Of a DNA stretch of 64,000 nt, positions 41,479-50,344 are shown piece by piece. Within the stretch, counting starts at the first letter, position 1. Every line of letters begins with the position of its first letter. The notes under the pieces were generated by a model that was not told where the DNA came from, searched no databases, and saw only the letters and a list, made by a program, of their open reading frames with translations. Where the stretch lies: assembly GCF_037969765.1 (NCBI RefSeq), contig NZ_CP150207.1, forward strand, positions 5,339,501-5,403,500, in the 5' to 3' direction. Source of the stretch: Paenibacillus sp. FSL W8-0186 (GTDB lineage Bacteria > Bacillota > Bacilli > Paenibacillales > Paenibacillaceae). The position numbers and the translations under genes are program-made.

Positions 41479-42120
41479 ATGTTCAGCACTGCATTGATTC
41501 ATAAATTCGATACCGAGGAAAAGGTCGTAGCGTTTACTTTTGACGACGGTCCGAATCCTGTGTACACTCCGCAAATTCTGGATATTTTTCGGGAAGCAGG
41601 CGCCGAGGCCAAGGCGACCTTCTTCATGATCGGCCGCCAGATTGAACAGTATCCTGACCTTGCGCGCACCGTGCACAACCAAGGCCATGAGATCGGCAAT
41701 CATACTTACACGCATCCTTATTTATCAAAGCTGAGCGCAGAGGAATGTGCCGAAGAAATTATCCGGACAGAGCGATTGATCCAGGAGACAATCGGCATCA
41801 AGCCGCTGGCCTTCCGGCCTCCTTACTTTGATTACAACGAACAAGCTGCGGGGGTGCTTGGAAGCCGGGGGTATACGCTGGCTGGCGCGGTAAACGGGGA
41901 AGCCATGGATTGGGAGCAGCCGGGAGTAGACCATATCGTCGAGAAGACGAGGGAAAGTCTGTCTCCGGGCAGCGTGCTGCTCTTTCACGATGGCTTCGGA
42001 GACCGCTCGCAAACCGTAGAAGCCGTGCGGATTCTCGTGGCAGAACTGGTTGCGGAGGGTTACCGATTGGTCACATTCAGTGAATTAATCAAGCTATCCT
42101 CCCCGGCCAAGGAAGTGTAA
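41479..42120 (+). CDS. Polysaccharide deacetylase (CE4 / NodB homology)
   Basis: A 213-residue CE4 domain protein without signal peptide. NodB motifs: 1, TFDDGPNP (catalytic base Asp and metal Asp); 2, HTYTHPYL (metal His pair); 3, RPPYFDYN; 5, VLLFHDG. It would remove N- or O-acetyl groups from sugar polymers or small substrates; the missing secretion signal suggests a cytoplasmic or non-classical role. AGAGAGGGG precedes the ATG. It is divergent from the xylan regulator operon, so a role in deacetylating xylo-oligomers is possible but only inferred. Confidence 0.87.
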   Translation: MFSTALIHKFDTEEKVVAFTFDDGPNPVYTPQILDIFREAGAEAKATFFMIGRQIEQYPDLARTVHNQGHEIGNHTYTHPYLSKLSAEECAEEIIRTERLIQETIGIKPLAFRPPYFDYNEQAAGVLGSRGYTLAGAVNGEAMDWEQPGVDHIVEKTRESLSPGSVLLFHDGFGDRSQTVEAVRILVAELVAEGYRLVTFSELIKLSSPAKEV

Positions 42121-42127
42121 CCTGTAC

Positions 42128-42170
42128 AAGGGAGCCGCATCTCTTGCAGCATGCAGCTCCCTTCCTTCTT
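42128..42170 (+). terminator. Intrinsic terminator of polysaccharide deacetylase
   Basis: AAGGGAGC-GCAT / ATGC-GCTCCCTT (42128-42140 / 42151-42163) with one bulge pair, followed by CCTTCTT. Confidence 0.75.
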
Positions 42171-42174
42171 CAAC

Positions 42175-42665
42175 TTATTCAGCCGAATCTGGTTTGCCAT
42201 TATTTTTGAACCGGTAAATTAAAAATTTCTCCTTCTTATGGGCCGCACCAGGCACGTTTACTTTAGTGATCAATTGAAAAGGGGTGTGCATCTGAAGGAA
42301 CTGTTTGTATTCCGCCATGGGGTAGTAAAGGATAATGTCGACCATCCGCGGATCCTCTTGAATCGATTGTAAAATATTGTAAACTACTTGTTTGAAGATC
42401 TCAATGGAAAAAGGGTTGAAAAAGTAAAAGATAAGTAAAAGATATTGTCCGTCCCTTTCACTTCATATTGCTCGGCGAGCCCATATTTCAAGCGGATTGG
42501 AGCGCTGATATGCCTGGCCTGCAACCTGTAGCCCACATTGTTATGAAGGGCCTCCTCATAGTCTTCTGATGTACTTCGATGCCCGTGACGGGAATATGGA
42601 ACTTATTGTGAATGTAAGCCACTTGCAACGATTCCTCATTAACTTTCAAAAAGTTGTTGAATACG
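42175..42665 (-). pseudogene. Degraded SAM-dependent methyltransferase-like gene
   Basis: The minus strand encodes, in three successive frames, VAYIHNKFHIPVTGIEVH, then YEEALHNNVGYRLQARHIS...EVKGTDNIFY, then FFNPFSIEIFKQVVYNIL and a C-terminus ending KPDSAE before TAA. The pieces fit one class I methyltransferase-like protein by pattern recall. One break is a roughly 1-nt shift near 42570. The other is a perfect 11-bp tandem duplication (AGTAAAAGATA at 42423-42433 and 42434-42444); deleting one copy restores the frame. The 5' end is missing, cut at the terminator of the next gene. Confidence 0.75.
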
Positions 42666-42666
42666 C

Positions 42667-42695
42667 AAAAAAAAGGAGAGGCGAGCCCCTCCTTA
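42667..42695 (-). terminator. Intrinsic terminator of SRPBCC-domain gene
   Basis: AAGGAG-GGC / GCC-CTCCTT (42673-42682 / 42685-42694) with eight T's on the minus strand. The stem overlaps the gene's stop codon. Confidence 0.85.
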
Positions 42696-43166
42696 CTTCA
42701 AAAGAATTTGTTTATACTTCTCGTACCATGTCTTCCACTCTTCATGGCGTCCTTCTACAGCCTGTCCATCCATCAATTTCTGGATGACGTTCAGGCATAC
42801 ATGCCATCCGGCCAGATCCTTCGGAGTATGGTCCGTAATTTGGGTTAACTTCTCAATAAGAACGAGGCGGCACCCGCCCGCTTCCGGATATAGCTCGAAA
42901 CGCACCTGATCCTCGCCGCCCCATGCATATTCCAGTACAGAATCTGGTTCGAACTCGGTAATCTTGAGCTCCTCGAACGTTCCGTCCTGCATATCGAACT
43001 TGACTGCTCCTCCTTCACGGAGATCGTCGATCTTCAGCTCCGGGAACCACCGGCCCAGCTTGTCGTTCTCCGTCAACCAGGACCAGACCTCCTGAACGGA
43101 ATGCGCAAGCCGACGTTCGAAACACGCGGTATATCCCAGCGGGGCTTGCCGGATGTCTGCTAACAA
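42693..43166 (-). CDS. SRPBCC/AHSA1-domain protein
   Basis: A 157-residue START/Bet v1-like fold: FERRLAHSVQEVWSWLTENDKLGRWFPEL at the N-terminus (the typical 'W..L.....l..W' helix), EFEPDSVLEYAWG, and a C-terminal helix LAGWHVCLNVIQKLMDG as in AHSA1 (activator of Hsp90 ATPase homologue 1)-like proteins. These bind hydrophobic ligands; none can be named here. The start is TTG at 43166, seven bases after GAGGAGG. Single gene with a terminator overlapping its stop. Confidence 0.87.
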   Translation of the reverse strand: MLADIRQAPLGYTACFERRLAHSVQEVWSWLTENDKLGRWFPELKIDDLREGGAVKFDMQDGTFEELKITEFEPDSVLEYAWGGEDQVRFELYPEAGGCRLVLIEKLTQITDHTPKDLAGWHVCLNVIQKLMDGQAVEGRHEEWKTWYEKYKQILLK

Positions 43167-43252
43167 TGATATTCCTCCTCATTAAGCGGCGCTGCGTGCC
43201 GCATTGGCATATCTCATATTATACAACGCAGCGCCCCGGTTATGCCCCGATT

Positions 43253-46200
43253 CTATTTACGATCCAGAAGCCGCAGTATAACTGTTACCGCTTCAGCACG
43301 GGTCGCCGTCTCCAGCGGCGCAAAGCGATTGCCGTCGCGGCCGGAGATGAGCCCCTGCTCCTGCATTGCAGCTACAGCCCCTTTCGCCCATGTCGGAATT
43401 TCCTTATCGTCAGCAAAGCCGGTTACAGCCTCCACAGCCGGCTTCAGTCCAGCCGCTCTGGCGAGCATTGACATCATCTCGGCGCGGGTGACCTCCCTGC
43501 TTGGCCGGAAGCTGCCGTCCTCGTAACCGCTGATGATGCCTGCCTGCAGGGCTTGAACGATAGCATTCTGTGCCCATGGACGGATGCTGTCGCGATCGGT
43601 GAAATTAAGCCCCGAAGCCGCCGCCTCACTCCCGCTTAGTTTCAGTCCCTTGGTGAGCATAACCGCGAATTCAGCACGAGTAACCGCTCCATTCGGCCTG
43701 AACGATCCATCAGGGTAACCGCTCACAATTCCTCTGGCGACGGCTTCCTGAATGCGGGATTCCGCCCAGTGTCCCGCCGTATCAGCGAAGATGTTGGTGG
43801 CTGGCTTGGATGGATCGCTGGTTGGATCCCCGTTTCCGCCATTTTGCTCTGGCGAGGGATTGCTAGAGCCTTCCTCCGGCTGCGTGCTTCCAGGATCCCC
43901 TGTGCTGCCGGTTCCTGTGCTGCTGCCGGAACTGCCTCCTGGAGTACCACCTGAATTGCCTCCACCTGGAGTACCACCGCCAGAGTCTCCGCCTCCGGTG
44001 TCTCCGCCGCCAGGGCCGCCTTCTCCAGGATTGCCCGGCTCCTGAAAGCCGATGAATTTCAGGAAGTCGCCCCAGATGACATTGCCTTCAGCATCCCGCT
44101 CATAGTTAACGACCGGTTCAAGGCTGGCAAAGTTAGCATCGGTCAACTCCTGGCCCGACTTGTTCTTGGAGACCTTGCCATCAAACATATAGTTGTTATC
44201 CGCAGCAAGCGCTGCCGGATAGCTATCCTTCGCGATATCGACCGTCCGGTAGGACAGGAAGCCGTCGATCGTGAAGTCCGGCGTAATATGCGAATACGTC
44301 GTAAAGCTTAAGTTCCCTCCGTCATTGTTAAAGCCGATGTTGTTGATCGCAATGACACCAGGATTGCTGTTGCTGGTGAAACCATAGGCCCCGTTGCCGA
44401 AGGCGATGGAATTGCGGATCACATGCGGTACATGAATGCCTTCCCCTCCCAGCTTGAAGCCGTTCTTATCGCCTGCGCCTACCGTGCCATCGGTCAAAAA
44501 TCCGTTGTTAAACGCAGCGCTGTTCTCAATCACCACTGCCCCGATCGCGCCTGTTCCCGCCTTGGCATACAAATCCCAGCCATCGTCAATATTGTTATGG
44601 GACAAGCAGCCCCTAAACACGTTTCCGACACCTGCTGTCAGCTTGGCGGCAAAGCCGTCGGCATTGTTGTCGGACGGATCGCGGTTATCAAACGCCGTGC
44701 TGTTGAGAATCAGGTTGTAGGACGGCCAGTCCGCCAGCTCCTGAGCGCTCGCATCCGTGCGGCTGATTTGCAGCCCCGTGTCTCCGTTGGCGTAGAACCT
44801 GCTATTCTCCACGATATTGTGGCTGCCCCCCACGGTGAAGCCCTTGGTGTTGCCTGCGGAACGGGTGAAGTCCAGCCCTTTGACATGCCAGTAGTCCCCG
44901 CTCAGTACAACACCCTCTGTTTTTTTGTCGAAATCGATGACAGGTCTCGCCCCATCCGCTGCCACCAAATACTTCATCGCGCCGGGTACCCCGTTGTTGT
45001 ACTTCTTGATTTCGATTTTGGAGCTGCGCACATATCGGCCATCCTGCAGCACGATGCGCTGGCCCGCCTTCACGAAGTCGATCGCCGTATCGATATCCAG
45101 CGGACGCTCAGCTGTGCCGTCGCCGCTGTTCTTGCCGGCCGGGGAGACGATAATGTCTTTGCCGGCCGCATACTCCCTCACCACGACCGTGAAATTCCGG
45201 ACTATTTTGTCATAAGAGGTCAATTTCTGCGTATCATCCGGGACAAACACGATGCTGAAATTCGTATCGCTTTGCGCCGCCAGTGTGGCAGAAGCCGTCA
45301 AGCGCTGATGCGCGTTTGCAGCAGCATCCTGCAGAATGACCGTCTGTCCTTGCTTAACCGTAACCGTCCCATCTACATTTGGCCGCAGCACCAACTCATA
45401 ATCGGTGTCCGGCGTTTTCTCTAGAGACAGCACCTCAAGCCGAGGCTCCACTGGTTCTGCGGGCGGCACCACTCTTGGCGCATCCGTATCCGCAGCGGTA
45501 ACAGAGAGATCCACATTGCTGACGACGATCGTCGCAACCCGTGCCACATAGAAGCCCACATACATTTTGGAATCCTGTACATTTAGAATATCCGGCGTGA
45601 AAATAATCTCCTCTTGCCCATTGTTCAGCTTGCCCGTAAAACCGCTATTCGTCTTGGCCAGCGTCAGGCGGTACGGCGCTGCCGGATGGGTATTGGCCGC
45701 CGCCGGGCGCTCATTTTTCAGCATAATCTTCTGAATTCCCTGACTGCCTGCGCCGTCAGGCGTCTCAACACCTGTGCGCACGAACAGCTGCGTGCCGTTA
45801 TCATCCCGCGTACCGCCGCTATAGCCACCAATGGCTGCAATATTAGAGGCGAATACGCTGGTGTTGCCTTGCACCCCAATAGCGTCCCTTGCCATCAGTC
45901 CAAACGACTCCTGGCCGTCGTGCGGATTTTTGGCATAGGATACAACCTGAATGTCCGCTGACAATACGAAGTTGTCCTGAGCGGCATCCAGCTCGGTGTA
46001 GTAATACGTAATTCCATCATGGTCTCCGGTCACTTTACCGCCGTCCGAAGCCACAAGTTCAATCGAACCGTCGTCATGGATCGTAACATAGTTGTTCTTA
46101 GCCGAAGTGGATTGGCCAAAGTGAGTGAACTTCCACTCAGGCGCCAGCTTCTCCCGCACCGTCACCTGATATGTGATCGGACTGATCGACGTGTCAGCAG

Positions 46201-48454
46201 GAATCACGCCAATCTCATAGATCCCCGCCGTCTGTCCGTCAAACCGAGAGGTATCGAGTGTAAAATCCGTCAGCTCCTCCCTGTCGCCATTGTCAAACAC
46301 CTTCGAAACCTGTAAGCCCGCATGTTCGAAAGCATCGCCACGATCAAAAGTGGTCTTCGGATAATTCGTCACTTCGATCCCGACCAGCTCTTTCACCTTC
46401 ACCGTCACCGGAAAAGAAGCGGTTAACCCCTTGTGGTGCAAAGTAACGCGCTTCTGACCTGGGGCAGCGGTATCCAGGGAGGATGCCGTATATTCGCCCC
46501 TCATCAGTCGTATTTCCGAACCGTCGCTATACTTGGCGTACAGCAGAAGTCCATCCAAATCCAAGGCATCGCCGATAAAATAAACCGTTTGCTCCGGCTG
46601 CTGCCTGACCTCCAGCTCCATCAGCGCCGCTGCCTTCACCGTCACATCAAAAGACGTCTTCACTCCCGGTGTCTCTTCGGACATGATCGCCACCTCCACG
46701 CTTCCTGGCTGAATGAACGTATACGGAGACTGCTTTGTAACCTGCTGCCCCCCAATGGACAGCGAGTACTGGTCGTTCTTCAGTTCCGCCGTCTTGAAGC
46801 CGTTATTATATTCCGCCCGAACCACAAGGCCTTCCGGGTCAAAATCATCACCCAAGTAGTAAACCGTTTTAGCCGGGTAGTATTTCACCGCCAGTGAAGT
46901 GACCGTTAGCGGGACGATTTGCAGCGGAACCGTCGTCGATGCGCCGTTATAATGGATCGTAATCACATTTGTCCCCGCCTGGCCGCTGTCAAAGCCCGTA
47001 ACAATATAATCGCTTTGCAGCAGCATCTCCTCGCTGCCGTCAGAATATTGCGCGGTTACCGCAAGCCCCGTCAAATCGAGGCTCTCGCCCACCAAATATG
47101 ATGTTTTCATTGCCCCCGCATCGGCGAGCAATGCACTCACCGTTCTGTTCTCCACCCGAAAATGGATGTCGCTGAAGGCGACCGTCGCATCCCGGGCCGC
47201 ATATGCCCCCGCAAAAAGCGTATCCATGAACATGTCCGGCAGCATCAACGTTTCGGTCTCTTGATTAACGCTTAGCAAGTAGGTCGCTCCCGATTTTTTG
47301 ATGCGTAGATCATATACTTCTCCCGCGGCAGGCGCAGGAACACCAGACAGCGGGGACAGCTTCGTTTGCGACCCCTGGCTCTTGTAGAAGCCTTTCATTA
47401 CCGTATCCAATGAACCGATGGCGACATAATTGGAAGTCATCGTGCCGGTATCCCCATGGGCTCCCACGCTGTCTCGAAGCATCAGGCCAAACGACTTCTG
47501 GTTCGGCGTACTAATGCCGCTGTCGCTGTTGAACGATACTACCCTGGCCTTCGCGCTAAGCTCGAAATTCGCCGCAGCCGGCAGCTCCTTAAAGTAAAAG
47601 GACATGCCCTCATCGCCGCTCGCTATTTTCCCGCCATACGTCGCTAGCGTTACCGACGTTTCGCTCTGCTCCAGGGGAGGGGGATTCTTGGCATCGCTCG
47701 TATTGCCGCCGAAGGCGCTGAACTGCCAATCACCGAGCTCTACAGATCCTTCCACGCTTAGCTTGACGTCCTTGAAGGTCACCGCCACATTCCGGGCGGT
47801 ATATAATCCGGCATAGCGGATATCCCCGGTGAAATCCGTGATGGCTGCCGTTTCATCGCCAATTTTTACGACGTACAGGCTGCCTGATTTCTTAATGCTC
47901 AGCCGGTATTCCTCGCCAGGCGCAGGTGAAGCGGCTGAGGCAAAGGCCTCTATCTTCTGCAGACCGCCCGTCTGTGATTTGTGAAGCGCTTTCATTTTCT
48001 GGTCCAAAGCACCCGCGGCGACGTAATCCCCGGTAAACGCTCCATCATTCTCGTTGTCCAGCACATTGCTGCGAAGCATCAAGCCAAACGACACCTGGTT
48101 ATGGGCCGTCCAGGCGTCCACCTGTGCCGTAGCTGTCAGCTCAAAGTCGGCATCCGGCGCCACTTCCTTGAAGTAATAAGCAATCCCTTCCGTGCTGCTC
48201 GAAATTTTGCCTCTGTCATTCGAGCTGCGAAGCGTTACCGTGCCTCCGGCATTTTCAGCAATTTCGAAATTAGCGAGCGTAATCTTATCTGCTCCGCCTA
48301 CATCCCCAAAAATGCTGCCCCGCCAATCACTCGTAATTTGAATCAAACCGGCAGACGGATCGCTGCCCTGTGCCGCACCAACCGTCAAAGGAAAAGAAGA
48401 AAAAATCAGCAAACATGATACAATTACAGCCACATACCGTTGTAGTTTTCTCAA
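43253..48454 (-). CDS. Giant SLH-anchored protein with Ig-like modules and PL9-like pectate lyase domain
   Basis: A 1733-residue secreted protein. A signal peptide (ending LTVGAAQ) precedes two related beta-sandwich modules of about 200 residues (about 35-245, 245-450). Then come four Ig-like Big_3-type repeats (450-775, e.g. TVYFIGDALDLDGLLLYAKY), a third copy of the first module (775-1000), and a right-handed beta-helix with PL9 features (about 1095-1440). The latter includes DNNADGFAAKL, whose Asp residues and Lys match the Ca site and catalytic Lys of PL9. A Gly/Pro/Ser linker and three SLH domains (about 1555-1733) end it. The start is TTG at 48454 after AAAGGAGAG. Likely a surface pectin-degrading enzyme; catalytic activity is inferred. 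Confidence 0.85.
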   Translation of the reverse strand: MRKLQRYVAVIVSCLLIFSSFPLTVGAAQGSDPSAGLIQITSDWRGSIFGDVGGADKITLANFEIAENAGGTVTLRSSNDRGKISSSTEGIAYYFKEVAPDADFELTATAQVDAWTAHNQVSFGLMLRSNVLDNENDGAFTGDYVAAGALDQKMKALHKSQTGGLQKIEAFASAASPAPGEEYRLSIKKSGSLYVVKIGDETAAITDFTGDIRYAGLYTARNVAVTFKDVKLSVEGSVELGDWQFSAFGGNTSDAKNPPPLEQSETSVTLATYGGKIASGDEGMSFYFKELPAAANFELSAKARVVSFNSDSGISTPNQKSFGLMLRDSVGAHGDTGTMTSNYVAIGSLDTVMKGFYKSQGSQTKLSPLSGVPAPAAGEVYDLRIKKSGATYLLSVNQETETLMLPDMFMDTLFAGAYAARDATVAFSDIHFRVENRTVSALLADAGAMKTSYLVGESLDLTGLAVTAQYSDGSEEMLLQSDYIVTGFDSGQAGTNVITIHYNGASTTVPLQIVPLTVTSLAVKYYPAKTVYYLGDDFDPEGLVVRAEYNNGFKTAELKNDQYSLSIGGQQVTKQSPYTFIQPGSVEVAIMSEETPGVKTSFDVTVKAAALMELEVRQQPEQTVYFIGDALDLDGLLLYAKYSDGSEIRLMRGEYTASSLDTAAPGQKRVTLHHKGLTASFPVTVKVKELVGIEVTNYPKTTFDRGDAFEHAGLQVSKVFDNGDREELTDFTLDTSRFDGQTAGIYEIGVIPADTSISPITYQVTVREKLAPEWKFTHFGQSTSAKNNYVTIHDDGSIELVASDGGKVTGDHDGITYYYTELDAAQDNFVLSADIQVVSYAKNPHDGQESFGLMARDAIGVQGNTSVFASNIAAIGGYSGGTRDDNGTQLFVRTGVETPDGAGSQGIQKIMLKNERPAAANTHPAAPYRLTLAKTNSGFTGKLNNGQEEIIFTPDILNVQDSKMYVGFYVARVATIVVSNVDLSVTAADTDAPRVVPPAEPVEPRLEVLSLEKTPDTDYELVLRPNVDGTVTVKQGQTVILQDAAANAHQRLTASATLAAQSDTNFSIVFVPDDTQKLTSYDKIVRNFTVVVREYAAGKDIIVSPAGKNSGDGTAERPLDIDTAIDFVKAGQRIVLQDGRYVRSSKIEIKKYNNGVPGAMKYLVAADGARPVIDFDKKTEGVVLSGDYWHVKGLDFTRSAGNTKGFTVGGSHNIVENSRFYANGDTGLQISRTDASAQELADWPSYNLILNSTAFDNRDPSDNNADGFAAKLTAGVGNVFRGCLSHNNIDDGWDLYAKAGTGAIGAVVIENSAAFNNGFLTDGTVGAGDKNGFKLGGEGIHVPHVIRNSIAFGNGAYGFTSNSNPGVIAINNIGFNNDGGNLSFTTYSHITPDFTIDGFLSYRTVDIAKDSYPAALAADNNYMFDGKVSKNKSGQELTDANFASLEPVVNYERDAEGNVIWGDFLKFIGFQEPGNPGEGGPGGGDTGGGDSGGGTPGGGNSGGTPGGSSGSSTGTGSTGDPGSTQPEEGSSNPSPEQNGGNGDPTSDPSKPATNIFADTAGHWAESRIQEAVARGIVSGYPDGSFRPNGAVTRAEFAVMLTKGLKLSGSEAAASGLNFTDRDSIRPWAQNAIVQALQAGIISGYEDGSFRPSREVTRAEMMSMLARAAGLKPAVEAVTGFADDKEIPTWAKGAVAAMQEQGLISGRDGNRFAPLETATRAEAVTVILRLLDRK

Positions 48455-48603
48455 ATCGCCATACTCTCCTTTGTTCAAATTTTGGTCAAGCTGCGGTTCA
48501 CCCTCCGTAGATAAACTAATTTAGTAAATTTATCTCTCCTACCTAATTTATGATTCTATACTAATTCCCTCTATTTGTCGCCCTAAAATTAGCAGATTCA
48601 GAC

Positions 48604-48646
48604 AGAAAAAAACCGCAATCTTCCCGGTTGAGGAGAGTGCGGTTTA
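48604..48646 (-). terminator. Intrinsic terminator of GNAT gene
   Basis: AAACCGCA/TGCGGTTT (48610-48617 / 48638-48645) with a partly paired interior, followed on the minus strand by TTTTTTT. Confidence 0.88.
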
Positions 48647-48650
48647 AAAT

Positions 48651-49466
48651 TTATTGTTCCTTAAATTTAAATTCAGCAATTTTCCCGGCTTCAATGAAGC
48701 CTGCCTTCCGATAAACTTTATTGGAGTCCGGATTTTTTAAGTCCGCATTCAACATCGGTACCAGATTTTCCGAATGAAGAAGGCAGCACATCTCAGCAAC
48801 AATCGCGCTGGCATAACCTTTCTTACGATGTTCTACCGGGGTATATACGGTATTAATTCTGGCATGTCTAGGGGATCGATGGGCAATATTCGCCATGGAA
48901 ACGGGAATGTCATCTGCGCACCACAGATACAGATTTCCTGCCCCAATCATCCTCTCGGCAAAGGGAATTTGACTCTCCTTGGTTACCGCTGCGCCGTAGG
49001 CCCACTCTGAAAACCCCGCCAGAAAGTCAGCTATGATATCCACATCGTGTTGTTCAGCCCGACGCATTTCACCAGTGACGCCAGTCGGCTTCTTAACCTC
49101 ATGGCAATAATACGACTCCAACATCATATAGAGTTCATAGCGAATATGTTTGGCCTTTGAATACATTTTGGCGAAATACTCCGCCGTTTCCGGCTCTCCG
49201 GATATGCCGGGCAAATCGAGCTCCGGATGGTCATCTATAAGTTGCCTAAACAGAGTTTCCCTTCGCGCCTCGGTCACTTCCTTCGCCAGCCACAACCAAG
49301 CGTTAAATCCCTTTGTCTGGGCAAAAACCATCGTATCGTCAACGGCTTTTAACCTCAAGGCATCACCTGACCCACAAATTGAATGCAGCAAATTATATGG
49401 AACTTCATCCGCAATAAACAGCTTTCCTTGTAGAACGGGATCCCCCGCACCAAATGTCTCGAACAT
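48651..49466 (-). CDS. GNAT-family N-acetyltransferase
   Basis: A 271-residue protein. The C-terminal half (about 130-265) is a GNAT domain: ARINTVYTPVEHRKKGYASAIVAEMCCLL contains the acetyl-CoA-binding R-x-x-G-x-A motif, and NKVYRKAGF is the typical last motif. The N-terminal 120 residues resemble the extra domain seen in two-lobed GNATs of Bacillota. The acceptor is unknown. GGGAGGGG precedes the ATG by six bases. It is followed by a terminator and is upstream of, but not co-transcribed with, the giant SLH gene. Confidence 0.87.
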   Translation of the reverse strand: MFETFGAGDPVLQGKLFIADEVPYNLLHSICGSGDALRLKAVDDTMVFAQTKGFNAWLWLAKEVTEARRETLFRQLIDDHPELDLPGISGEPETAEYFAKMYSKAKHIRYELYMMLESYYCHEVKKPTGVTGEMRRAEQHDVDIIADFLAGFSEWAYGAAVTKESQIPFAERMIGAGNLYLWCADDIPVSMANIAHRSPRHARINTVYTPVEHRKKGYASAIVAEMCCLLHSENLVPMLNADLKNPDSNKVYRKAGFIEAGKIAEFKFKEQ

Positions 49467-49595
49467 ACTGCTTCCCCTCCCGCCTGAGCACCCACGCCAA
49501 CCGATGAAGTGACAATAAATTTATGTTAGTTTACCACTTTTTCCATTTAGGTGCGGATTATTTCAGTCTAAACAATTATGAATAAGAAAAATAAA

Positions 49596-49626
49596 GCCAC
49601 ATGGAGTTGTTACACTCGCATGTGGC
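49596..49626 (-). terminator. Orphan terminator after the degraded gene
   Basis: GCCACATG/CATGTGGC (49596-49603 / 49619-49626) followed on the minus strand by TTTATTTTTC. It fits as the terminator of the pseudogene at 49651-50140. Confidence 0.8.
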
Positions 49627-49650
49627 ATTTAAATCAAATAGTGAACATAA

Positions 49651-50140
49651 TTATTCTAATTTAACTGCTTTAGCATCTTTTACATTGATCTCATATTCAG
49701 CTTCAGGAAATGGTGAAAGTTTTGAGTTTTTTTAATATATTTTCCCTTCATGGTCGGTAGGTTGTAGCGTAATGAAAAAATTATCTCCCGAATTCCACAA
49801 TACTCCGCTTACTTTAGGCAAATCTAATTTGATTCTTATTTCCTCATTACTGTATAAGTTTTTCAATTAAGTCTATATGAACTGTTTTTTGAAATGTATT
49901 AACAAATTCAATACAATATTCATATTTATGCAAATCCGTAGTGGTTGTCACTGTACTTTTCGACAGCCAGTTATCTTTACATCGGTTATATAATCTATTG
50001 TTGGAGCGCTACCAGGGTGTTTTTGCACGGTAACAATCGGAGCAATTGTCCAGATAGTTGCGAAAGTCTTTTCACCATCCCTATCCAATTGAACTGCTTG
50101 AACGTTGCAACGTTATTTACATCTTAGCGAATTTCAGAAA
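49651..50140 (-). pseudogene. AT-rich, multiply broken gene of unknown family
   Basis: Minus-strand fragments join into one plausible protein: TFATIWTIAPIVTVQKHPG..., then DNWLSKSTVTTTTDLHKYEY...TVHIDLIEKLIQ, then SNEEIRIKLDLPKVSGVLWN...LQPTDHEGKIY, an in-frame TAA, and EAEYEINVKDAKAVKLE before the final TAA at 49651. At least two or three frameshifts (near 49980, 49855 and possibly 50095) plus one nonsense codon are needed. The beta-strand-rich text suggests a small secreted or beta-sandwich protein, but I recognise no family. Base composition is more AT-rich than its neighbours. 50141-50344 holds only the leader of the next gene. Confidence 0.55.
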
Positions 50141-50344
50141 AACCGCGAGAAACGAAGATAAGGTTTTCGGAGCAAGACATGATGGTATCTGATGATATTG
50201 GGGCTTTTGCAAAGTTAGTCGGATGATTTTCTATCTTTTGACTATCCCGCCTTCGTTTTGTGCCCGGAAATAAATGGTACACAACTAATCCGGCTTGTCC
50301 TCGTCCAACTATATGAACAAACCAAACAACAAGGTGATGGACAT

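Noticed and set aside
44423..45424. 333-codon plus-strand frame inside the giant SLH gene
   Set aside because: Antisense shadow of the PL9-like region; no start signal and no coherent protein features.
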